Assembly: GCA_035517655.1 (NCBI GenBank)
Contig: DATIYJ010000056.1
Coordinates: 50,358-114,357 of the forward strand
From: Nitrospiria bacterium
GTDB lineage: Bacteria > Nitrospirota > Nitrospiria > JACQBZ01
Direction: 5' to 3'
Length of the DNA stretch: 64,000 nucleotides
Shown one piece after another: positions 35,576 through 44,009 of the stretch (its first letter is position 1; each line of letters opens with the position of its first letter). Made by a program: the position numbers and the translations under genes. The notes beneath the pieces are model-generated. The model ran no database searches and was not told the origin of the DNA. It worked only from the letters and a program-made list of their open reading frames with translations.

Positions 35576-36307
35576 ATGACCGATCCGCTCAAAAATATTT
35601 CGATCGTCCTCGTCCGGCCCAGCCGGCCCGGGAATATCGGCTCGGCCGCGCGCGCGATCAAGAACATGGGCCTGTCGCGGCTCGTCCTTGTTCAACCGGC
35701 CGGCCATCTCTCCTCCGATTCGTACGCCCTGGCCTACGGCGCCCATGATGTTCTCGAGCGCGCGAAGGTCTTCCCGTCCCTCCGCTCGGCCCTCGCCCGC
35801 GTCCGGCACGTGGTCGGCACCACCGCGCGGACGCACAAGGGCTACGGAAAACCGGCGCCGTTGATGAAAACCGTCCCGGACATCCTCGCCCGCGCGAAAC
35901 GGCACCCGGTCGCGATCCTGTTCGGACCGGAGTCGTCGGGACTGGCGAACGACGAAATCGCCCTCTGCCAGTCGCTCGTCACGATCCCGGCCGCCGCGGC
36001 GCACACCTCGATCAACCTGGCCCAGGCCGTGATGGTCGTCGCGTACGAATTGAGGCGATGCGCCGGAACCGCCGCCGGGCAAAAAACCGCGGCCGATCGG
36101 GACACCGTCGACACCGATCAACGCGAGCGTTTTTACGCGGAGCTGAAGGAGTTCCTCACGACGATCGGTTTCGTGAAGGGGACGCAGGGAACGCATGTCC
36201 AGGCCGATCTGCGCCGGATCTTCGGCCGGGCCGAGCCGGACGAACGGGAGCTGCGCATCCTCCGCGGAATCGTCCGCCAGGTGCGATGGGCCTTGACGCA
36301 TCGATAG
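35576..36307 (+). CDS. TrmH-family RNA 2'-O-methyltransferase, TrmJ-like
   Basis: This 243-residue SPOUT enzyme methylates a ribose 2'-OH in tRNA. It has the TrmJ-type N-terminus IVLVRPSRPGNIGSAARAIKNMG, the FGPESSGLANDEIALC motif and the knot loop IPAAAAHTSINLAQAVMVVAYE. The TrmJ family modifies position 32 of tRNA. It is divergent from the glycosyltransferase gene and 21 bp upstream of a DEAD-box helicase gene. Confidence 0.9.
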   Translation: MTDPLKNISIVLVRPSRPGNIGSAARAIKNMGLSRLVLVQPAGHLSSDSYALAYGAHDVLERAKVFPSLRSALARVRHVVGTTARTHKGYGKPAPLMKTVPDILARAKRHPVAILFGPESSGLANDEIALCQSLVTIPAAAAHTSINLAQAVMVVAYELRRCAGTAAGQKTAADRDTVDTDQRERFYAELKEFLTTIGFVKGTQGTHVQADLRRIFGRAEPDERELRILRGIVRQVRWALTHR

Positions 36308-36328
36308 CAAAAAGATAAAATACGCTCA

Positions 36329-37627
36329 GTGGCGACACCCTTTGAGAGTTTACCCATTCCCCAGGCCGTTCTGGACGGCGTACGGCGCGTCGGTTTCACG
36401 CAATGCACCGAGATCCAGGAGCGCACCCTTCCGATCACGCTCGGGGGCCAGGACGTCGCCGGACAGGCCCAGACCGGCACGGGAAAAACCGCGGCCTTCC
36501 TGATCGCGATTTTCTCGCGCCTCCTCTCCCTTCCCCCGCCGCCGAAAAGCCATCTCCCCTCTCCGCGGGCGCTCGTGATCGCCCCTACGCGCGAGCTGGT
36601 CGTCCAGATCTTGAAAGACGCGCAGTCGCTCGGCTCCGAACTTCCGTTCCGGATGCTGGCCGTGTACGGCGGCATCGATTACGACGAGCAGCGGACGGCC
36701 CTCTCCCAGGGGCCGGACATTCTGATCGGCACCCCCGGCCGCCTGATTGATTATCTCAAACAAAAGGTTTACGACTTCCGGAAGCTCCAGATGCTGGTGA
36801 TCGACGAGGCCGACCGGATGTTCGACATGGGATTCATCCGGGACCTGCGCTACATGCTCCGCAAGATGCCGCCCTATCACGCCCGCCAGTCGATGCTCTT
36901 CTCGGCCACGCTGTCCTTCCGCGTGATGGAGCTGGCTTACGAGCACATGAACAACCCGGTCAAGATCGAGATCTCGCCGGAGCAGATCACGGCCGAGCTG
37001 GTCGAGCAGCGGCTCTACCACGTCGAGCAGGCCCAGAAATTTTCCCTGTTGCTGGGGATTTTAAAAACCGAACCGTGGGAACGGCTCTTGATCTTCGTGA
37101 ACACGAAGCGCGAAGGGGAACGGCTGGAGGCGAGGCTGAAACAGCACGGCTTTCATGCCCGCGCGATCACGGGCGATCTGCCCCAGAAGACCCGTCTCAA
37201 GGTGATCGAGCAGTTCCGCGCCAAGACGCTGCCGATCCTGGTCGCGACCGACGTGGCCTCGCGCGGCCTCCATATCGAGGCGGTCAGCCACGTAATCAAT
37301 TACGATCTTCCGCAGGACCCGAAGGATTATGTCCACCGGATCGGACGGACCGCGCGCGCCGGCGCGACCGGGCAGGCGATCAGCCTCGTCTGCGAGGAGT
37401 TCGCCTTCTCGTTGGAAGAGATCGAAACACTGATCGGCCACAAGATCCCGGTGATCTGGGCCGAGGACAAGGACTTCGTCACGCCGCTTCCCGAACCGCC
37501 CCGCCATGAATACCGTCGTCACGGACCGCCCCAGCACGGAAGACCGCACCAACCTTCCGGACAACACGGCCGCGGGCCCGGCGGACCGCGGCCGCAAAAC
37601 CGCCAGCGCCGAACCGGGCATCATTGA
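36329..37627 (+). CDS. DEAD-box RNA helicase
   Basis: This 432-residue ATP-dependent RNA helicase has the Q motif (FTQCTEIQERTLP), Walker A AQTGTGKT, motif Ia APTRELV, DEAD in LVIDEADRMFDMGF, SAT in FSATLS, and the second RecA domain motifs (ILVATDVASRGLH, HRIGRTARAG). The tail is rich in His, Gly, Arg, Gln and Pro (HGRGPGGPRPQNRQRR), a typical RNA-binding extension. The start is GTG at 36329. Roles in ribosome assembly or mRNA decay are likely, but the subfamily (RhlE- or RhlB-like) is not decided. Confidence 0.94.
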   Translation: MATPFESLPIPQAVLDGVRRVGFTQCTEIQERTLPITLGGQDVAGQAQTGTGKTAAFLIAIFSRLLSLPPPPKSHLPSPRALVIAPTRELVVQILKDAQSLGSELPFRMLAVYGGIDYDEQRTALSQGPDILIGTPGRLIDYLKQKVYDFRKLQMLVIDEADRMFDMGFIRDLRYMLRKMPPYHARQSMLFSATLSFRVMELAYEHMNNPVKIEISPEQITAELVEQRLYHVEQAQKFSLLLGILKTEPWERLLIFVNTKREGERLEARLKQHGFHARAITGDLPQKTRLKVIEQFRAKTLPILVATDVASRGLHIEAVSHVINYDLPQDPKDYVHRIGRTARAGATGQAISLVCEEFAFSLEEIETLIGHKIPVIWAEDKDFVTPLPEPPRHEYRRHGPPQHGRPHQPSGQHGRGPGGPRPQNRQRRTGHH

Positions 37628-37632
37628 CTTGA

Positions 37633-38184
37633 CTATTGGGGTGGAAAGTTTTTAAGTAATTGACGAACCGCGGCCTCGATCGCCTGCTTCCTTCCGGACG
37701 GATCACCGATCACACTGACCGCCGTTCCATGCCAGACCACTTGATTTGAATCAGCCTTGATAATGTCCAACACCAGCGTGCCTTCTCTATATCGCTCAAG
37801 ATCGATTTCCTGGCCGCAGATATTTTCCGGGCAAGAGTAGGTTATCACCATCGGGTCCACCTTTTCATCAACATGAGCGCGGTAGGCCACAAAAAAGTCC
37901 GGTTTCTCACCCGCTCGTTTTTCTTTTTCATATCCTCGAGCCGCCAGTTCCCTCTCCACCGCCGCTTCAATGAGGTCGCCCACCCGTCCGGCTGCGATCG
38001 TCTCTTGAAGGTTATCGCTCGTTTCCGACGGAAGCGCCCAGTTATAGGTTTTGAATCGGGAAAAGTCAACGGACGGTTCATAGCGCGTCTCGACCGCGAT
38101 TGTGGAACAGGCGGCGGCCGATGTCATGAGACAGAATAAAAAGAGAACATGAAGCCCTTTAATCATCGGATATTTCTTATTCAT
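37633..38184 (-). CDS. DUF4136 lipoprotein
   Basis: This 183-residue protein has a lipoprotein signal peptide with a lipobox-like SAAAC. The mature part matches DUF4136: DFSRFKTYNWALP at the start, GYEKEKRAGEKPDFFVAYRA in the middle and LVLDIIKADSNQVVWHGTA at the end. It is expected to be lipid-anchored at the periplasmic side of a membrane; no biochemical role is known. ATG at 38184 is preferred over one five residues upstream. It is convergent with the DEAD helicase. Confidence 0.88.
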   Translation of the reverse strand: MNKKYPMIKGLHVLFLFCLMTSAAACSTIAVETRYEPSVDFSRFKTYNWALPSETSDNLQETIAAGRVGDLIEAAVERELAARGYEKEKRAGEKPDFFVAYRAHVDEKVDPMVITYSCPENICGQEIDLERYREGTLVLDIIKADSNQVVWHGTAVSVIGDPSGRKQAIEAAVRQLLKNFPPQ

Positions 38185-38206
38185 AAACCGTCCTGTCAAT
38201 TTGAGT

Positions 38207-38329
38207 TCATGATTCCGGCAGGAACCGCGATCTCATGAAATCGACGTAGTCCTGATCGGACATCTCCCGCCCGGCCTTGATGAAGCCCCGCGCGTCCCGG
38301 ATGAGCAGCCGGTGATGAGCGCTGTTTTC
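38207..38329 (-). pseudogene. Gene fragment, C-terminal remnant
   Basis: An open minus-strand frame of 40 codons encodes ENSAHHRLLIRDARGFIKAG and ends MRSRFLPES before TGA at 38207-38209. It looks like real coding sequence, but it begins directly after an in-frame TAA and contains no plausible start except an internal ATG, so it is read as the 3' end of a lost gene. The family is not recognised. Confidence 0.35.
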
Positions 38330-38397
38330 TTAATTCTCCTTTTCTCCTTTTACCCCTGCGAACGATCCACATTTATAGTATCTTCTCCCACGATTGT

Positions 38398-38501
38398 CAA
38401 CGATTGAAGCCTTTGCGCAGTTACGGGATCCACGCGACGGGAGCTCGTTCCTACAATATTGCGATCCGTTCATCAGAGTTGTAGGAAGTTCAACAAAATT
38501 G
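38398..38501. promoter_or_regulatory. Cluster of CAA-N(2-5)-TTG motifs, candidate NtrX enhancer sites
   Basis: CAACGATTG (38398-38406), CAATATTG (38454-38461) and CAACAAAATTG (38491-38501) lie about 105-210 bp upstream of the sigma-54 promoter. NtrX proteins have been reported to bind CAA-N-TTG type sequences, and this distance is normal for a sigma-54 enhancer. The motif is short and the stretch is AT-rich, so this is only suggestive. Confidence 0.3.
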
Positions 38502-38603
38502 TCGCGACGGTTCTCCCGTTTTAATTTTCTCTCCAGCGGGCATGTTGGACTCAACCGTTTGAATGTTTGGCTTTTCCTCCGAATATTTCTTGCAACGATG
38601 ATC

Positions 38604-38620
38604 CTGGCATAGAGCTTGCT
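38604..38620 (+). promoter_or_regulatory. Sigma-54 (-24/-12) promoter of the nitrate/nitrite assimilation operon
   Basis: CTGGCATAGAGCTTGCT matches the consensus TGGCAC-N5-TTGC with the invariant GG (38606-38607) and GC (38618-38619) ten bases apart. Transcription should begin near 38631, just before AGAGAGGGA and the ATG at 38645. This fixes the Moco gene start and makes the longer upstream reading frame unlikely. Confidence 0.7.
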
Positions 38621-38644
38621 CATCTTGCCAAGAGAGGGACGACC

Positions 38645-39283
38645 ATGCGCAGGGAAGGCATCAAGCCGCCAAAATTCGCGGATCAGTTTGCCCGGATCGA
38701 TTTTGAGGCCGAACCGCTTCCGGTTCTCTGTCTTTATCCCATTCCGGGACCGGTCGGTTTGGAATCGTTGAGGATCAGCGTCTGCGGGCTGGACGGGCAA
38801 CCCCGGTTTGTGTCCTGGACGGAGCTCGGCGATCTGCCCCGCATCCGGACGCGCGCCCCGATCATCTGTCAGATTTTCAACTGGTCGGAGGAAGTCGAAT
38901 GGGAAGGAGTGCGGCTTTCCGATTTTCTGGATCATGTGGGACTGGAAACCGCGTCGCAGGGCCACTATGCCATCTATTCGCGCGACGGCCACTATTTCGA
39001 GACGCTCACCCGGACCGAGGCGCGGGACCCGCGCGTCCTCCTGGCCTACGGCCTCAACGGGCAGCCCCTTCCGGAACCGCACGGGGCCCCGCTGCGTCTC
39101 GTCGTTCCGTTTCTTCAGGGATTCAAGAGCGTCAAATGGGTCCGGTCGATCCGGGCCTTTCGGCGGGATCCGCTCGGGATCAAAAAATTGCGGGGCCAGA
39201 GCCGTTCGGCCGAGTTGGGCGAAGAGTGGCGAAGGCGCTACGGAATGAACCCGCCGGATGAACCCGGGAAGAGGCCGTCATGA
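38645..39283 (+). CDS. Sulfite-oxidase-family molybdopterin-dependent oxidoreductase (cytoplasmic)
   Basis: This 212-residue protein is a compact Moco domain of the sulfite oxidase family. The probable molybdenum-ligating cysteine is C75 in APIICQIFNWSEEVEWEGV. Other family segments are the GHYFETLT-like stretch, LAYGLNGQPLPEPHGAPLRL and FLQGFKSVKWVRSI (pterin contacts). There is no twin-arginine or Sec signal and no haem or dimerisation domain, so it is probably cytoplasmic and must receive electrons from a partner. Its stop overlaps the nitrite reductase start (ATGA). In this operon a role as nitrate reductase is the simplest reading, since eukaryotic assimilatory nitrate reductase is also of this family; this is inference. 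Confidence 0.85.
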   Translation: MRREGIKPPKFADQFARIDFEAEPLPVLCLYPIPGPVGLESLRISVCGLDGQPRFVSWTELGDLPRIRTRAPIICQIFNWSEEVEWEGVRLSDFLDHVGLETASQGHYAIYSRDGHYFETLTRTEARDPRVLLAYGLNGQPLPEPHGAPLRLVVPFLQGFKSVKWVRSIRAFRRDPLGIKKLRGQSRSAELGEEWRRRYGMNPPDEPGKRPS

Positions 39284-42200
39284 CCGAAGCGTTTCGTCTC
39301 ATCGTCATCGGGAACGGAATGGCCGGAGCGGCCGTGATCGAAGAGATCGTCAAGCGGCCGTCGCAACCGAGACTGACCGTTTTCGGCGGCGAGCCCCAGG
39401 TCGGGTACAACCGCATCCTGCTCTCGGAGGTGCTGGGTTGCGCAAAAACATTCGACGAAATTTATCTGTACAACCGCCGGTGGTATGAGGATCACGGCGT
39501 TCAATTGCAGACCGGGGTTTTCGCGACCGGCATCGATACGGATCGGCGGGAGGTAATCACGCAGGACGGCGGATCCCATCGCTATGACAAGCTTTTGATC
39601 GCCGTCGGCAGCGTCCCCTTTATTCCCGCGATGAAAGGGTCGGACCGAAAAGGGGTCTTCACGTTTCGAAATATCGAGGATACCGAATCGATGATCCGAT
39701 GGGCGGCCGATCACTACCGCGCCGTGGTGATCGGGGGCGGCCTTTTGGGGCTTGAGGCGGCCCGGGGATTGACCAACCGCGGAATGGCGGTCACCGTGGT
39801 CCACTTGATGAATCATTTAATGGAGCAGCAGTTGGACGAGAAGGCCGGGGCGATTCTGAAGGCCGAAATCGAAAAGATGGGAATCGCGGTGCGCTTGGGC
39901 TGTACGGTCGAGGAGATCCTCGGCGATCGGAACGTCGAGGCCGTCCGCCTCACGACCGGCGATCGGATCGAGGCCGATCTCGTCCTGGTCACGGCCGGCA
40001 TACGTCCGAATGTGAAATTGGCTCAAGCGGCCGGTCTGGCCGTGAATCGCGGAATCGAAGTGGACGATTCGATGCAGACCAGCCGGCCGGGCGTCTATGC
40101 CGTCGGAGAGTGCATCGAGCACCGGGGGAAGACCTACGGTCTCGTCGCGCCGATTCTGGAGCAAGCGAAAGTGGCCGCCGACGCGATCGCGGGCGAGGGG
40201 AAACGGGTCTATATCGGGTCGGTCCCGTCCACGACGCTGAAGGTCGCCGGGATCCAACTGATCTCGATGGGCGACTTCGCGGGGCGGGAAAGCGAGTCCG
40301 AGGAACTGGTTTATATGGATGCGGGCGCGGCCACGTACAAAAAGCTCGTGATTCGGAATAACCGGGTGGCGGGGGCGATTTTCCTGGGAGACGACGGCGG
40401 GAGCCGGGAGGTGCGGGAGATGATTCAAAACAGCCGGGATATCTCGGCCGTACGCTCCCGTCTATTGACCGGAACCGGCGCGTCTGAAAAATCCGGCGAC
40501 CCGGCCGCCCTTCCGGATACGACCCTGGTCTGCAACTGCCATTCCGTCACAAAGGCCGAGATCGTCGGCGCGATCCGCGAGAAAAATTGCAAAACGCGGG
40601 ATAGCGTCGCGGAATGCACGAAGGCGTCCACGGGCTGCGGTTCCTGCGCGACCTTGGTCGAGCAGATCCTCGAAAACGTGCTGGAGGAATCTTCCGCGGG
40701 CGCCGGTCCGGCCGCCCGGAAAACCGGGACGTCCGGCGGAGGGATCAATAAGGTCGAGGGATGGAAAAAAGAAAAGGACGGCTTGGATGTTCTCGACGAC
40801 CTGCACCGGTACGCCCGGGAAGGCTGGGAGACGATTTCGGAAGGAGACGTTCAACGGCTCAAATGGTACGGGCTGTTTCTCCGGACTCCCACGCCGGGGC
40901 TGTTCATGATCCGCGTCCGGATCCCCAACGGCATCGCCCGGGCCGAGCAGTTCCGCGCTTTCGCCGAGATCTCGGAGCGGTTCGGCAAAGGGCTGGCCGA
41001 TCTCACCACGCGTCAACAGATTCAGCTCCGGGATATGCGGATCGAGAATGTTCCCGGGATCTTTGAATGGCTGAGGTCGGTCGGTCTGACCAGTCTCCAG
41101 ACCGGCATGGACAACGTCCGGAACATCATGGGCTGCTCCGTGACCGGGCTCTCCCCGACCGAATCGATCGACACGGCGACGATCGTCCGACAATTCAACG
41201 ATCTCCTCGTCGGGAATCGGGACTACACCAACCTCCCGCGCAAATTCAATATCGCCGTGACGGGATGCCGCGAAAACTGTCTTCCGGTTGAAAGTCAGGA
41301 CCTGGCCCTGATTCCGGCGACCCGGGAGATCGATGGAAAAACGATCCCGGGCTTCAATCTCCTGGTCGGCGGGAAAATCGGCTCCGGGGGGTTCCGGGCC
41401 GCGGGGCCCTTGGACGTCTTTGCGCCTCCGGAGGAGGCCGTTGAAATTATGAGCCAGATCACCCGGATCTACCGCGACCATGGGCCGCGTGAGAACCGGA
41501 CAAAGGCCCGCCTGGCTTTCCTGGTCGAGGAATGGGGCGTCGGACGTTTGCGAAAAGAACTGGAAAGCCGTCTGGGCCGGCCCCTCTCCCGCGCGGGGAA
41601 GGACGAACGGGATCCGAAGAAGAAAACGGATCATATCGGCGTGTATCGCCAAAAACAGGCGGGGCTGAACTATATCGGGCTGGCGGTGCCCGTCGGGAGA
41701 ATGACGACCCGGCAGATGATCGAGGCGGCCCGACTCTCCGAGGAATACGGCACCGGCGAGATCCGCCTGACGGGCGGTCAAAACCTGATCCTCCCCAACA
41801 TTCCGGACCGTGTGCTTGGGAAATTGCTCCAGGAAGAGCCGCTTTTGAAAGAACTCCGGTACAACCCCTCGGAGATCATGAGAGGACTGGTGAGCTGCAC
41901 CGGCATCGAGTATTGCGGCATGGCCGTGATCGAGACCAAGAACAGGGCGCTTGGGATCGCTCGGGAGATGGAACGGGAGATCGCAACCGCCAAGCCGGTC
42001 GGGGTTCACTGGTCGGGCTGCCCCGCCGGCTGCGGGAATCATCTGGTCTCGGAGATCGGACTTTTAGGCAAGCGGGCCAAGGTCGCCAAAGACGACGGAA
42101 CAACCCGGGTGGTGGATGCGGTCGATATCTTTCTCGGCGGCCGCGGCGGGGTGCGGCCTCAAGCGGGCGTCAAGGTATTGGAGGACGTGCCGTGCGATCA

Positions 42201-42354
42201 GTTGCCGCAGATCTTGAAGGGGCTGGTCCGATACGTGGCCCGGGATAAAGCGGTTGAGGCGCGCAAGGGGGAGATGGTGTCGCTGACCGCCTTTGCAAAC
42301 CTTAAGGTCTCCGAACCCGTAACAGAGACCCTCTCAAAGGAAACGACGACATGA
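39280..42354 (+). CDS. Fused nitrite reductase: NirB-type NAD(P)H/FAD and BFD [2Fe-2S] domains plus full NirA-type siroheme domain
   Basis: This 1024-residue protein reduces nitrite to ammonium. Residues 1-400 form an FAD/NAD(P)H pyridine-nucleotide oxidoreductase (VIGNGMAGAAVIEE, VVIGGGLLGLEAARG, GVYAVGECIEH). Residues about 414-470 are a BFD-like [2Fe-2S] domain (CNCHSVTKAEI ... CTKASTGCGSC). Residues about 490-1024 are a full-length ferredoxin-type nitrite reductase with two ferredoxin-like halves, and the siroheme-[4Fe-4S] cysteines in SCTGIEYC and SGCPAGCGNH. A normal NirB has a shorter reductase part, so this joins the NirB donor half to a NirA-sized catalytic half. It overlaps both neighbours by ATGA. 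Confidence 0.92.
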   Translation: MTEAFRLIVIGNGMAGAAVIEEIVKRPSQPRLTVFGGEPQVGYNRILLSEVLGCAKTFDEIYLYNRRWYEDHGVQLQTGVFATGIDTDRREVITQDGGSHRYDKLLIAVGSVPFIPAMKGSDRKGVFTFRNIEDTESMIRWAADHYRAVVIGGGLLGLEAARGLTNRGMAVTVVHLMNHLMEQQLDEKAGAILKAEIEKMGIAVRLGCTVEEILGDRNVEAVRLTTGDRIEADLVLVTAGIRPNVKLAQAAGLAVNRGIEVDDSMQTSRPGVYAVGECIEHRGKTYGLVAPILEQAKVAADAIAGEGKRVYIGSVPSTTLKVAGIQLISMGDFAGRESESEELVYMDAGAATYKKLVIRNNRVAGAIFLGDDGGSREVREMIQNSRDISAVRSRLLTGTGASEKSGDPAALPDTTLVCNCHSVTKAEIVGAIREKNCKTRDSVAECTKASTGCGSCATLVEQILENVLEESSAGAGPAARKTGTSGGGINKVEGWKKEKDGLDVLDDLHRYAREGWETISEGDVQRLKWYGLFLRTPTPGLFMIRVRIPNGIARAEQFRAFAEISERFGKGLADLTTRQQIQLRDMRIENVPGIFEWLRSVGLTSLQTGMDNVRNIMGCSVTGLSPTESIDTATIVRQFNDLLVGNRDYTNLPRKFNIAVTGCRENCLPVESQDLALIPATREIDGKTIPGFNLLVGGKIGSGGFRAAGPLDVFAPPEEAVEIMSQITRIYRDHGPRENRTKARLAFLVEEWGVGRLRKELESRLGRPLSRAGKDERDPKKKTDHIGVYRQKQAGLNYIGLAVPVGRMTTRQMIEAARLSEEYGTGEIRLTGGQNLILPNIPDRVLGKLLQEEPLLKELRYNPSEIMRGLVSCTGIEYCGMAVIETKNRALGIAREMEREIATAKPVGVHWSGCPAGCGNHLVSEIGLLGKRAKVAKDDGTTRVVDAVDIFLGGRGGVRPQAGVKVLEDVPCDQLPQILKGLVRYVARDKAVEARKGEMVSLTAFANLKVSEPVTETLSKETTT

Positions 42355-42734
42355 GGGAGATCATCGCGATCATCCATCCGGATCAGGCCGCGGCCGCTCA
42401 GAGGTTTTTGCAGGAATCCGGCATTCATACCTATGCGATGTTGCGCGTTCTCTGGCAAAGCGAAGAGGACGGTCTGCCGTTTCAGCAATGCCGGCTCGGG
42501 AAACCCGAAGACATCCGGCTTCCTTCCGAGCGGATGTTCTGGATTGCGGTGGAAGACGACCGGCTGTCGTTCGTCGTGAACGAACTCGTCAAGATCAACC
42601 GGACGGGACGGATCGGCCACGGAAAACTGGTTGTGGTTCCCATCGAAAAGGCCGCTCCGGTTCAAGGAGACCGAATGGGGAAACTTTTATCCGGCCGGCG
42701 GAGCAGTCCTGGACGATCCGAAGCGAGGAGGTGA
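42351..42734 (+). CDS. Divergent PII-family nitrogen regulatory protein
   Basis: This 127-residue protein begins [20 protein letters not shown] and keeps the PII B-loop [15 protein letters not shown], which binds ATP or ADP. The T-loop region ([20 protein letters not shown]) lacks the usual tyrosine uridylylation site and its RGAEY context. It starts inside the end of the nitrite reductase gene and is followed 4 bp later by narK, so it probably gates the reductase or the transporter in response to energy or 2-oxoglutarate. This resembles other operon-specific PII-like proteins, but the target is not known. Confidence 0.8.
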   Translation: MREIIAIIHPDQAAAAQRFLQESGIHTYAMLRVLWQSEEDGLPFQQCRLGKPEDIRLPSERMFWIAVEDDRLSFVVNELVKINRTGRIGHGKLVVVPIEKAAPVQGDRMGKLLSGRRSSPGRSEARR

Positions 42735-42738
42735 AAAC

Positions 42739-43992
42739 ATGAAACTCATCCGGACGATCAAGAGCGGCCACCCCGGCGCCTTGTTCTCGGCCTTTCTCTA
42801 TTTTGACGTCAGCTTTATGGTCTGGGTGATTCTGGGACCCTTGGGAGTTTATATTTCCCAGGACCTGGGATTGTCGGCCGCTCAAAAGGGATTGCTCGTT
42901 GCGGTTCCGATCCTGGGCGGCGCCCTTTTGAGGATTCCGATGGGCATCCTGACCGATCGAATCGGGCCGAGGAGAACGGGGCTGACCGGGCTTTGCTTGA
43001 CGCTGCTTCCTCTGGTATGGGGCTGGCTCTTTGCCGATGCGCTGGGCGAGGTGATCGTCGCGGGTCTTCTGTTGGGCGCGGCCGGCGCCAGTTTCGCCGT
43101 GGCCCTTCCTATGGCGAGCCGGTGGTATCCGCCCGAGCATCAGGGCATCGCCATGGGCATCGCCGGCGCCGGAAATAGCGGCACGGTCCTGACCATGCTG
43201 ATGGCCCCGCGACTGGCCGAGCATATCGGCTGGCACGGCGTGTTGGGGCTGGCGGCGATCCCGATTCTGATCACCTTGGTAGTTTTCTTCTTAATGGCCA
43301 AGGAAAGTCCGAAGCAACCCGCATCGAGGCCGCTTTGGGAATACCTGCTCCCGTTCGGGAATCAAGATGCCTGGTGGTTCAATTTCTTCTACGGTGTGAC
43401 CTTCGGCGGCTTTGTAGGGCTGGCCTCGTTTTTGGTGATCTTTTTCCACGATCAGTACGGACTGTCGAAGGTGACGGCCGGAACTTTTGCGGCGGCCTGC
43501 GTGTTTGCCGGAAGTTTTTTCCGGCCGGTGGGAGGATATCTGGCGGATCGCTTCGGAGGCGTTCGCGTCCTCACCGTGCTGTATGTCTGGATGGGGCTTA
43601 TGATGACGGGCGTTGGCTTCCTGCCGTCATTGCCCGTTGTAACGGTCATGCTTTTTCTGGGAATGATGGGGTTTGGAATGGGCAACGGAGCGGTTTTTCA
43701 AATCGTTCCGAAGCGATTTGGAAATGAGATCGGCGTGGTGACCGGAATGGTCGGCGCGGCCGGAGGATTCGGAGGTTTCCTTCTCCCGACCCTTCTGGGT
43801 TCCTTGAAGGACTTCACCGGTTCCTTCAGCGCGGGCTTCTTGCTTTTTGGGTTCATCGGGTTTCTATCTTCAATATTTCTACAATCCATTTATCAGACAT
43901 CGTGGCGTCGGACCTGGCTGGTCGCGCCGAGGACTGCGGCGGGATTATCGCCCGGCGGGCGCGTGGCGATGGAGGTCGTATTCCCCGATTAA
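42739..43992 (+). CDS. narK: Nitrate/nitrite transporter, NarK-type MFS
   Basis: This 417-residue inner-membrane protein has about 12 hydrophobic segments. It shows the NarK/NasA signature regions: [69 protein letters not shown] and [19 protein letters not shown]. It carries nitrate in and/or nitrite out. ATG at 42739 follows the Shine-Dalgarno GAGGAGGTG. Together with the three upstream genes it forms a four-gene assimilation operon. Confidence 0.93.
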   Translation: MKLIRTIKSGHPGALFSAFLYFDVSFMVWVILGPLGVYISQDLGLSAAQKGLLVAVPILGGALLRIPMGILTDRIGPRRTGLTGLCLTLLPLVWGWLFADALGEVIVAGLLLGAAGASFAVALPMASRWYPPEHQGIAMGIAGAGNSGTVLTMLMAPRLAEHIGWHGVLGLAAIPILITLVVFFLMAKESPKQPASRPLWEYLLPFGNQDAWWFNFFYGVTFGGFVGLASFLVIFFHDQYGLSKVTAGTFAAACVFAGSFFRPVGGYLADRFGGVRVLTVLYVWMGLMMTGVGFLPSLPVVTVMLFLGMMGFGMGNGAVFQIVPKRFGNEIGVVTGMVGAAGGFGGFLLPTLLGSLKDFTGSFSAGFLLFGFIGFLSSIFLQSIYQTSWRRTWLVAPRTAAGLSPGGRVAMEVVFPD

Positions 43993-44009
43993 GAGTTTGA
44001 AAGAAGGTG

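Larger units (their letters stand above)
38200..38644. other. 445-bp intergenic region upstream of the nitrate/nitrite operon
   Basis: It holds a gene fragment (38207-38329, minus), an AT-richer stretch with several CAA-N-TTG half-palindromes (38398-38501) and a sigma-54 promoter (38604-38620). I see no complete gene and no tRNA. Confidence 0.6.
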
